Assembly (NCBI GenBank): GCA_033398695.1 | Contig: CM065809.1 | Location: 177,310,501-177,374,500, forward strand | Length of the DNA stretch: 64,000 nucleotides | Direction of reading: 5' to 3' | Source of the DNA: Orobanche coerulescens | Taxonomy: Eukaryota > Streptophyta > Magnoliopsida > Lamiales > Orobanchaceae | Shown: one piece after another, positions 55,279 through 64,000 of the stretch | Position numbering within the stretch: position 1 is the first letter of the stretch | Layout of the letters: every line of letters starts with the position of its first letter | Position numbers and translations under genes: made by a program | Notes under the pieces: generated by a model | The model's database searches: none | What the model saw: only the letters and a program-made list of their open reading frames with translations | Told to the model about the DNA's origin: nothing

Positions 55279-56483
55279 GGATTGATCCGAACACCAATCA
55301 CCTTCCACACGAAGAGCTTCAATCCGATTAGCTCTCCTTTTGACAATAGTAGCAACATGGAAAATTTTCATATTTCTATCACATCAACAAGCCACTGCTC
55401 TCATGATTTTTGAAACCAAAGAGTTTCTTCTTGTTTGAGGGTTTCATTGTAATCCACAATAAGCTTCTTCTCCAAGGTCTGTAAATAAAAGGAATCACGA
55501 TTAGCAAGATATATCTGAATACCATTGAGACGTGAAAGTAAATGACGTTTTCTACTGAAAATGTTCTCAAAAGTTGTCCGATTCCAAGAGTGGAACACAG
55601 TTGGGACATGGCCGATAGCAGAAAGAAGGTCCCTGTGAGAATTCCAAACAGATATGATTAGGTCGAGGCAATCAGAGTGAGAAAACCAAGCAAATTCGAA
55701 ACGGAAAGGCTTATTAGTAGGTCTAGGAACACTTGGTTGACAAACGGTTAGGATAGGATGGTGATCGCTGTGAGTACGGGGAAGGTGGTAAACCATGGCA
55801 TCCGGAAAAGCAAGTCGCCAATTCAAATTTGCCACAGAAGGATCCAACCTCTCCATAATACGACCTCCACCTTCTCGGCCGTTAGACCAAGTAAATTTCG
55901 GTCCTTTAAAGCTAAGATTGGACAAACCACACTTATTAAGACAATTATTAAAAACAACACGGTGAGAAACTGATGCAGGATTACCCCCACGCTTTTCATC
56001 GGCGAACTGAGTTTCATTAAAGTCGCTGGTGACAAGCCAAGGGAAATGATGCAAGGTTGCCAATTGATCCAATTTATTAAAAACCTTAATCTTATAGGAA
56101 TGAAGGGGGCGAGCATAAATTCCAGAAAGAATCCAACAATCCCTACTATGAGGATTCACATGAATATAAATTCCTTGTTCATCCATATCAAGAAGCTCAA
56201 TATCTATATTATCATCATTCCAAAGTAGCCACATACCATCTCCCATGTCGGTAGTAGGAGCTGTAAGGAATTTAGAAAATGGAATAGAAGATGCAATACA
56301 ATTAGCATTAGTAGCATTCACTCTAGTTTCACGAAGAAAAACTATATCCGGACATTGAGAAAGAACAAGTTCCCTGAAAGCCGTATTAAAGTTGGTGCTA
56401 CCTGCACCAAAATAATTCCAAGACATAATAATCATTAATAAAAAAGATAGGGATAGAGATATTGAATCCGCGAGGATTAACAC
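55279..56483 (-). pseudogene. LINE 1 ORF2, endonuclease domain
   Basis: Frame 56483-55401. The likely start is at MSWNYFGAGSTNF (about 56430). It reads CPDIVFLRETRVNATNANC (catalytic Glu), VTSDFNETQFADEKRGG and THSDHHPILTV, the AP-endonuclease signature of L1-like elements. Cys-Arg after the first Asn is replaced by Tyr-Phe, and Gly before DFN by Ser, a sign of decay. After LWFQKS a stop interrupts. Readable sequence continues (NMKIFHVATIVKRRANRIEA) to the solo LTR at 55278 and resumes as reverse transcriptase beyond it. Confidence 0.87.
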
Positions 56484-56953
56484 TCGTTTTCCAAATCCAT
56501 ATTTGTACGGGCCTCCTCGGGGGCATAAGAACTGTCCACATGCTCACACACATCGGCCTTTGTAGCTGCCGTAGTTGACGGAGGGTCCTGAATGTGTAAT
56601 CCACTTGCATCATTGTACTGGAAAAACGGAGCAGGAGCTTTAGTAGTCGAGATACTGGTGGAAGGACTATTAACAGCACACTAATGGTGTATCTCCTTAT
56701 TTGGGAGTGGTCCCGAAACTGGTTATTTATTGGGTCGGGCACATTTAGGAGTTGTGTACATATCGGGTAACGGTTCAGGTATACGGGTCAAATCAATGTT
56801 CAAAGTGGCAAAAGGGTTGTTCGACTGAGGTGAGATTTACCAAATATCACAGGAGAATCCTGACCACTGGATTGAATATCTGCCGTGGGATGCCCTTTAT
56901 TTCCTTTAGCAGCTGCAACGGTAGGATGATTCGTATTTAATTTCCCTTTCCCT

Positions 56954-58071
56954 TTATTGCCGGCCTTCGAAAGGAAGTTTCACGGATGGCGGCGCTATTA
57001 AGGTGGGATTGTGGCTTTCCAAAAATATACGTCTGGGAGTTGTGGCGGCGTCCCGAATCCACAGGATTGCATTTGGGAGTGGGTTACGACCTTCCACCAG
57101 CGTCGATGACCTTGGTTGGTGTTCCTTTACCGGAGCTCTAGATTTACGACGAACTTGAATCAACTCCCCAAATTCATAGTTTTTGGCTTTGTCAGCAACC
57201 CACTCAGCCGAGTCAGGTTCTGGGATCGGAGGAGTGTCACCAACATCAGAAGGCTTCTTAACAGAACAATCAGGCGCAAGGTGTCCTATTTTCCCACAAG
57301 TGTAACACAGTGAGGGGATGTTCTCATATGCAATCTTGTACAATCTCCCTTCTACACTACCACTTGAATCAAAGGCTAAGGAGTGTCAATCTGAACACAG
57401 AAACGCGCGTATCTCCCTCGGGATGCCGTGAATGTGTTGTTATCTATCTTTATGAGATCGCCAATAGATGAGGCAATAGATTGAATAACTGATTCGCGAA
57501 GGTATTCCAATGGGAGATTGGGAATCCGAATCCAAGTAACCACATAATTTAAAGAATCAATGTCAGAACGAAAATGAGGAGACCACTTTCTAATTGAGAG
57601 AAAATTTCCAGCCAATGCCCAAGGCCCCTCAGTCAGAATCCAGTCCCTTTTAGACACACCTATGCCTTTAAGGCAAAAGCAATTAAAACCCAGATCAACC
57701 AATTCATAATCACCATAAAGAGACCATAATTTTGTCGGTTTATTAAAGAGCAAGGGATAAGTCCAAGACTTCCCCAAATTTTTAATAATGAGGGCATCAC
57801 CCCAATTGGTTTTCATAAGATCCAACAGTGGCGACGCGAAAGTAATCTGGGGGTATGGAGAATCCTCCGTTGGCGGAAGCACAAAGATCAATCGTCTTTG
57901 TTGAGTCATGCGGGAGAGATCGGAGCGTGTATCTGGTAGTTTAGGTTTAATCGTATCAACAAAAGTTCTGGGTTTAACACTATCGTCTAAACCTTGCATA
58001 GACGGATCAGAGGTCGCCATCCCTTGATTCCGATGGCGCTTGGTGATCCGGATGCCCGGATCATGTTCCAT
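56954..58071 (-). pseudogene. LINE 1 ORF1, gag-like protein
   Basis: Frame 58071-57376 starts MEHDPGIRITKRHRNQGM and has the DUF4283 region (TYPLLFNKPTKLWSLYGDYE, WILTEGPWALAGNFLSIRKW, VVTWIRIPNLPLEYLRESVI). It stops after CVQIDTP. Frame 57343-56954 continues with the zinc knuckle CYTCGKIGHLAPDC and a basic C-terminus. The intergenic part up to ORF2 (56484-56953) has no open frame. Confidence 0.85.
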
Positions 58072-58149
58072 GGCGAGAATAACAGCGGTGGCAGCGAACC
58101 TCAGAGAAAAGACCTTTAGGGTGGTTGTTGTTTTTTTAAATCAAATACT

Positions 58150-58903
58150 ATAATGATCAACATCATCTCTTTCTTCATTTAGTCATTAAATAATACAATT
58201 ATGTGCTGTATAATAATACAATATTATTCATTTTTTCGGACATGATTTAATATCTAGCGTAGAGTAAGAATTATGAATCATTATTACTATTCACAATACT
58301 CACAATACTCAATATTCTGAATATCAGAATTTTAAATCCCAACAAATCTTAAGACAAATATATCCTTACAATATTTTTAGTTTTGCAAAAAACTTTTTTA
58401 ATATTTTTAAAATAATTACTTAAATTTAATCTCTCCTTATTCTCTCTCTTCCCTAATGCTTTTCTCTCTCTCACGTATCTCCAATTCTCGCTCCTCTATT
58501 TCTTCTCTAAGATGGAGAAAGTGTCCAGGAAAACTGTTGAAGCAAAAAATATATGTTATTTCCCATTACAAAAATAAAAATAATTATTGAGAAATTATTG
58601 GAGATGCTCTTACATTTATCTTCTTAGGAGTTAGGCCTCTCCATTAGTTGTTTCCATCTACAAAAATTAGTGATATAAAAATGTAGAATAATATCTCTTC
58701 ATCTTAGAGTTTTAGCATGCATTTCTATGTGATTATGTCAAGTGACTCATCGTTGAGAATTTTTATAAACACTTTTGCATGTAGAAATTGTTCTATCAAC
58801 TTGTATTTTTATTAAAAATTGTCACCTAAATATAAAAATTATAAACTGATTTAAATACATAAAATATAAATGAAAATATATGAATTAACATTGGGGGTGG
58901 CCT
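58150..58903. other. AT-rich intergenic DNA
   Basis: No gene, repeat boundary or known element seen between the LINE 1 target duplication and LTR E. The sequence is AT-rich with a CT-rich patch at 58430-58515. Confidence 0.6.
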
Positions 58904-59960
58904 TTTAGGAGTAATTTCCGCAATATAGGTATTTTCAGAGTTGACTGGACTCCGGGCCACGGCACAAACCCTCCGGGCCGTGGCACTACGCTTGAAAATT
59001 AATTTTTCTCACATTGCACTGCCGGGCCGCGGCACACAGTTGCCGAGCCGCGGCTCCCGAAATCACCCAGCATCGCCCGACACCACGGTACTCTGGGCCG
59101 CGGCCCCTGCCGATCACCCCCTGCCGGGCTTGCCGAACACCCCCTGCCGAAGCACCTGGGGCCGCGACACATTCCTGCCGAGCCGCGGCCTCCGTCATTT
59201 TGCCTGGCATGGCCGAGTGGCCTGTACTCTGGGCCGCGGCCCCTGCCCGAATCACTGGGCATGTTTTGTGCAGTGTGCCGCGGCACACTTGGCCCGGGCC
59301 GCGGCACACGAGTCAACACAGCTAAAGGGGATCTTTTTATGCAGATTTTCAGACGGGATTTCATTACTTCATCCATACACTTTGAGAGAAGAACAAGAGA
59401 GAGAGATAGAGCGAGAAACAAGAGAGAAAAATACATTTCTTCATTTTCCCGGAGATTTATCGGTCGGATCGTCGTGATCTATTGACAAGAGCTTGGTAGC
59501 TATTGGGCAAATCTTTTCACCGGTGTAGATCGAGATTTTGAGTCCGAAAGTTCGGGTATTTCGTTAGCTCTTTGTGTAAGCTATTTACGGTTGTTTGTTT
59601 TCTCGATCTTGTTGTTGTTGATTCCAAATACTTGAAGAACATTTATTACCAAGTATTTGACGATTGGTGTATACCCCTAGTTTGTATTAGGGAGAATTAT
59701 GTATTTGTGTGTATTGGTGATAGTGGATTTAAGCGGCTTCGATCCCGTGATTTTTACTCTCGTCTTGAGGGGTTTTTCACGCTAAAAATTGTGTCTCGTT
59801 ATTTATCGCTTTCGAATATCATTTGTATTATTTTTATCGAGTTGTAATTGTTGCTCTACTCGTCGGTAACCACAAAGTTACGATTGAAGAGTGAGAATTT
59901 GTCAAACGATGTTCCGCTTTATTTGTTGTGACGTGACGTTTGTCGTTATTTTTCCCAACA
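58904..59960 (+). mobile_element. Probable solo LTR E with GC-rich palindrome array
   Basis: The right end TTTCCCAACA (59951-59960) is followed by GGCCT (59961-59965). GGCCT also occurs at 58899-58903, directly before TTTAGGAGTAA, which resembles a TGTTAGGAGTA LTR start (as in copia B) that has lost its G. This gives a 1057-bp solo LTR with a 5-bp duplication. It holds the palindrome array (58954-59307), a GA-rich leader (59390-59430) and no coding sequence. Copia type is suggested by the termini only. Confidence 0.55.
58954..59307 (+). repeat. GCCGCGGC palindrome array in LTR E
   Basis: About ten 12-bp GC palindromes: GGGCCACGGCAC (58954), GGGCCGTGGCAC (58975), GGGCCGCGGCAC (59024), GAGCCGCGGCTC (59045), GGGCCGCGGCCC (59095), GGGCCGCGACAC (59159), GAGCCGCGGCCT (59180), GGGCCGCGGCCC (59231), GTGCCGCGGCAC (59275) and GGGCCGCGGCAC (59296). 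Members of pairs are 21 bp apart. Pairs recur about every 65-72 bp. Confidence 0.9.
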
Positions 59961-61068
59961 GGCCTCAGCTCTCTCTCTCTCCCTCAAGCTCTTTCTCTTC
60001 TATCTCTTCTTACATTTCTTAATTTAAGTCTTTTAGTAATTTATTTATTTATTGATATTTGTCATATTGTTATTTACATGTTTGTATTTTTGTATTTTTT
60101 TATTATTTTGAATGTAGCTAGTGATTTTTTGCAAGTACGTCGTGTTTTTCTTGAAGTGGATAAATAAATTAATGAGTTGAATACTTCAATATGATCAATT
60201 AGATATCTATGACTGCAAATACATTGTGGTAAATAGATACTCACGACCGTAAGTGCAATATGTGGATACAGAAATTATATATGTGACATATACTTATAGT
60301 TGAAAATAAGACAACAGATGGTCGATTTATATGAAATCTTCCATCTACATAATAATCAATTGTATCTCAATATCTAGTATATATGACAGTGAAAAAAGGA
60401 ACTGTGAGTGGTGTTCGTTTTAGGCAAAATAAAATATAAAAGTATTTACAAAATTGAAAGTTAATAATGTATTTTTCAATATGTAAATAGGTGGCAAAAG
60501 TAGTTAAAACTTCAATCTTGAAAAATATAAGATTTTTAGAATCATAGCGTGAAATTCCCAGATATATTGTTGATCAGTTAATTACATAATCAAATAATTA
60601 AGTAATTAAATATTGTGTTTTTGGTTACCATGTATAGCCGGAATCCAAACGGGAAAAAAGGCACGTGCATGGAAGGTGGGATTTTGGTTACCATGTACAG
60701 GGCTGTTCTCGACCCGATCCAATTCGGATATTATTTTCTCGGTGGAATGATCGAGTATTCGGCTTTGGCCCCACGGTTTGTCCCAACTTCGATACTTGCA
60801 TCCGGACCGCTTACGTTTTGGGTGAGTATCGGTCCCGGATATTTCAGACGGGTTCTCGGGTATCTTAGATGATTAAAAGCTCTAATCACCAAAACCTCAT
60901 AATCGAAATAAGAATGGAGGGTTTTTCTTAGGTACCAGTATCGGGACCGCTAATGTTTCGGATGAGTATCGATCCCGAGTATTATCGAATGGTTCTCGAG
61001 CGGTTCTCGAGTATATTTGGATCGCTAACAGCCCTAACCATGTGATAGTGCATATGTTCATCTTCTCA
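59961..61068. other. Unassigned AT-rich DNA
   Basis: Starts with a (CT)n stretch (59966-60010). Near 60600-61020 there are two internal repeats: TTTTGGTTACCATGTA (60618 and 60689), and an imperfect GGACCGCT...GAGTATCG...TCTCGAGTAT-type unit (60802-60862 and 60955-61015). They look like part of an unidentified repeat. A frame of 85 codons at 60615-60872 covers them and has no recognisable domain. Confidence 0.35.
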
Positions 61069-61077
61069 TATTTAGAA

Positions 61078-62337
61078 GGCAAAATACATTTTCAAGTCTT
61101 CTAACAATTTCATTTTGTTTCATTAAGTTTCTCTATTTTTATTTTGTTTCATCAAGTCCTTTTACTAATAATTATGTCAATGTTTCGTCATTCAGTCACA
61201 TTAGAAAAGGAAAAAAAAAAACTTAAATACTAACTATAAAATAAATAAAAAATCTATAGAAGTCAAAGAAAAAATAAAACTTTAGTAAAATCGATTACAA
61301 AACAAATATAAAAAAATTTAGTAAAATAAATTATAATTGAATATAAAAAAATTAAAGCAAAACTTAAATCAGTTAGTGTCTGTTGTGCAGTACTCTTCAC
61401 AAATCTGTTAAAAAAAAGCTTAGCATTAATTGACATCCATACTTAATATTAAAAGAGAGTCGCAAGAAAATTTAAAGGACATGTGTCATTATCACATTAT
61501 TTCTCTTTTTAAAAATCTTAAAAATAAATAAATATTTAGTTTGAGAGAGAAGTTAGAGGGTTATTCCATATATAATATCTACCAATTAAAAATTTTCACT
61601 CATTTTTTTTCTTTTATTTTAACTTAATACTTTAAAATTATAACTTTTTCGTATCAATTTTAGTTTTGATAAAAAAAATATATTAAATTAATTCTTACTT
61701 CGTACTCTTTAATTTGACATCCATATAGTATACATAAAAAATAATTTAAATATAATAATGATATATTAGATGATTAAAATATTACCATATAAAAATATAA
61801 GAATATTGAAAAAGATATATATTTTTAGTTTATTTTCATAGTACTTCAACAGTTATTTGATTTTTCAGAATTATTTTGTTCAAACAATAAAATAATTATA
61901 ATAATGCCAAATCATATAAAAGAAATTTATATATGGGTTGGATACTTTTAATAATAATAAATATAATTTAATTTATTATTTATAAAATTAGATATAAGAC
62001 TCATATTGTGCTACATGAAAAATAAATGTCTATGCTTAATTTAATTATGGTTTTCCTATCATGTGCCCTTAGATTTATAAGTTAAAGCAAATCAAATAAT
62101 AGTTTATGTGTATGTGTGTGTATATTGACTCATGTATATTTTCTAATAAATTTACAATATTATTGAAATTCAATCACATATTACTAATATTATAAAATAA
62201 TTAATATTTTACGTCGTGCATCGCATGGGCGGACATCTAGTAATTAATAGTAAAAGGGTTTGATGGAACAAAAATATAGTAGAGGGGCCTAATGAAACAA
62301 AATGAAATTATTAGAGGACCTGAAAAATATATTAGCC
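61078..62337. mobile_element. Non-autonomous MULE (Mutator-like element)
   Basis: A perfect 9-bp duplication TATTTAGAA (61069-61077 and 62338-62346) encloses a 1260-bp unit with long terminal inverted repeats of roughly 100 bp. The left reads AATTTCATTTTGTTTCATTA (about 61107) and the right is its inverse (TAATGAAACAAAATGAAATT near 62290), with parallel matches on both sides. The interior is AT-rich without any reading frame. A 9-bp duplication with long TIRs is diagnostic of Mutator-like elements. Confidence 0.9.
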
Positions 62338-62346
62338 TATTTAGAA

Positions 62347-62795
62347 TTATATAATTGTATATTTTTAATTTGTATACAAGTGGTATATTATTATTTTTAT
62401 ATTCGACAATATACGTGCAGCTAGTAACCGGCCCGAGACTTGGTCAATGATTTAGGAACATTGGCCCGGCTACTTTATTTTCTGAATCTTCCTATGTACG
62501 CTCATTGTCGGGGAAATGAAATAAAACCAAGTGAAAGAAAAAATCTTCATTGCTTAGGTCAAATGTTGACTTTTGAAACACAAAGGTCAACTGTTGGCAT
62601 AATTCTTGCACCGACTTTTTCCGTGATTTTGACGCGTTGTTCCGGGGCCAGTTGGGAGTTGTGACCGGGCTGGGCTTCAATTTACTCGTTTCAAAGAAAA
62701 ATAATCAAAATCCACAAGAGATATTCGGTTGGTTGTTGGATAACACCGTCTTGGATGCCATGTGGTTCGATTTAGTGCATCGCCCAACATTTCGT
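62347..62795. other. Unassigned intergenic DNA
   Basis: A short frame on each strand around 62440-62680 (plus strand with NLPMYAHCRGNEIKPSERKN) has no recognised homologue. The segment 62430-62690 is less AT-rich than its surroundings and could be an exon remnant, but nothing supports a function. Confidence 0.3.
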
Positions 62796-62957
62796 ACCGT
62801 ATAAGATATACATCAATTGTGATTACTAATATAATCACAATCAGTAGATAGTATAATCACAGTCACATGTAATATAATCACGGTAAAATTATAACACAGC
62901 AATATAATCATAAATTTGATACAACACAATCACAATTGATGTACCATACACGGTACA
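62796..62957. mobile_element. Small MITE-like inverted repeat
   Basis: TACCGTATAAGATATACATC and ATTGTGATT at the left (about 62792-62824) face AATCACAATTGATGTACC and ATACACGGTA at the right (62929-62957). The interior repeats an AATATAATCACA word several times. No target duplication could be fixed. Confidence 0.5.
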
Positions 62958-63714
62958 TCATATTTTTTCTTTGGCCTAGCCAAATAGTTAAATGAATGTT
63001 GGGTAAATGATTTCTTCTATTATTTAATTAGCCGAAAACATCGATTTTTAGAAAACATTATATGATGAGCGTTTCCAACTAGAGTATAATAAGTCGAGTT
63101 GAGTGGAGCCGAGCATTAACAGGCTCGAGCTCAACTAAAAGATAAAGATTGACGCTCGAACTATACTTCAGCCTGATCCCGAAATTATTTTTTTCAACCT
63201 CGAACTCGATTCAACAATAAACTCAATAAATACGAGCTCGACTCCACTTGTAAATAATATATACTAGTTTTTGAAATGTCTTTTTAATTTTTTGAAGACC
63301 AAATTTTGACCATGAATAACTTTTTATCTATATTATAGAAATTATCAAAAATAATAATATTATAAAATATTTTTAAACATGAATCCAACGATATAATTTT
63401 TATATTTATATGTATGATACTAAAAGAGGAATGATATATCAACACTCCACCATCCACACTCCACTAACACTTGACTATGGTGGAAATATTCTTAATGATG
63501 AAATCTAGAAATCAATTGCATTATTAAGTAATTTATCGTATTTCATATTATTCATCAGATCGTTCTGGTCGTTAGTATATGCAACAAATAATGCAATAGA
63601 AAAATACATAAATGCATATAATTCTACTCATCTACAGCCGTTAGATCACTAATATCAATGGCCTACAAAAATTTCTAGATTTCACAAGGTAATTAGTTTT
63701 CATATGATGTATTT

Positions 63715-63716
<2 letters not shown>
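62958..63716. other. AT-rich intergenic DNA
   Basis: Contains a patch rich in GAGCTCGA/TCGAGCTC words (63090-63250), similar to non-autonomous plant repeats, but no boundaries. No gene seen. Confidence 0.45.

Positions 63717-63774
<58 letters not shown>
63717..63774. repeat. (TA)29 microsatellite
   Basis: Uninterrupted 58-bp TA run. Sequence from here to 64000 is AT-rich with no recognised feature. Confidence 0.97.
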
Positions 63775-63777
<3 letters not shown>

Positions 63778-64000
63778 TCAAGACTCTTAAAAAACACAAC
63801 ATTTAATTTCTTTAAATTTATATTATGGATACATTTGTAATTATGTTAATTATAGATGGTAGATTAATACGTTTGACACAAGCTCGATAAGGCTTGTGAG
63901 CTTGTCAAGCTAGGGCAGGGTAAAAAAATTGGGGCAAGTTTTTGACGGACAGAGCGAGTAATTCTTAAGAACAAAATGATTTTTTCCCAACTAATCTTTA

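Larger units (their letters stand above)
45776..58134 (-). mobile_element. LINE 1, L1-like retrotransposon with two insertions
   Basis: A 15-bp duplication TTTAAATCAAATACT (45761-45775 and 58135-58149) flanks it. The A-tail is at 45776-45783 (T on the plus strand). When LINE 2 and solo LTR D with their duplications are removed, about 5.8 kb remains: a full-length plant L1-like element with ORF1, endonuclease, reverse transcriptase, zinc-binding region and RNase H. All genes have stops and frameshifts, so it is older than LINE 3. Confidence 0.92.

Overview
This window looks like nuclear DNA of a flowering plant, probably a eudicot. It is AT-rich, has one cellular gene with a plant-type product (a hyccin-family protein), and is otherwise built of plant-type transposable elements: Ty1/copia and Ty3/gypsy LTR elements, L1-like LINEs with RNase H, CACTA, MULE, Stowaway-like and SINE-like elements. 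No species can be named from the sequence. I could run no alignments or searches. All repeat boundaries, target-site duplications (TSDs) and homologies were read by eye.

1-31.1 kb is a four-deep nest. An internally deleted gypsy-type element on the minus strand (F) fills 1-31071. A CACTA transposon (243-5776, TSD TAA) sits in its left LTR. Its right LTR is split by a minus-strand copia element A (6793-29454, TSD GTATG/GTACG). A's right LTR is split by a plus-strand copia element B (14361-28453, TSD CACAC), and B's right LTR by a gag-only gypsy-like element C (23596-28173, TSD GATAG). A's left LTR also holds a 199-bp Stowaway-like MITE. The CACTA element has no visible transposase. It carries exon-intron fragments of two unrelated host genes, a plastid-type ClpB chaperone and the DM15 region of LARP1, which makes it a Pack-CACTA-type element.

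31.1-36.5 kb holds the one apparently intact cellular gene, a single-exon hyccin (FAM126-like) gene at 32275-33564. A SINE-like retroposon with a 13-bp TSD lies about 170 bp upstream of its start codon. The rest of this part is intergenic.

36.5-45.8 kb: LINE 3 (36518-42538, minus, 14-bp TSD) is nearly complete, with two frameshifts in ORF2. An apparent paralogous empty site lies at 43290-43415, and a composite MULE-like TIR element at 43602-44824.

45.8-58.1 kb: LINE 1 (45776-58134, minus, 15-bp TSD) is interrupted by 5'-truncated LINE 2 (46942-51065, 18-bp TSD) and by a 2400-bp solo LTR, D (52879-55278, TSD GGATT).

58.1-64 kb: AT-rich DNA with a probable solo LTR (E, 58904-59960), a non-autonomous MULE (61078-62337, perfect 9-bp TSD), a small MITE-like inverted repeat and a (TA)29 tract.

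The most unusual signal is in LTRs D and E, and more weakly in F. Each carries GC-rich 12-bp palindromes set about 21-24 bp apart. In D they form blocks of four repeating about every 135 bp, just upstream of a TATA box. The palindrome sequences differ (TAGCGCACGCTA against GGGCCGCGGCAC types) but the layout is the same.
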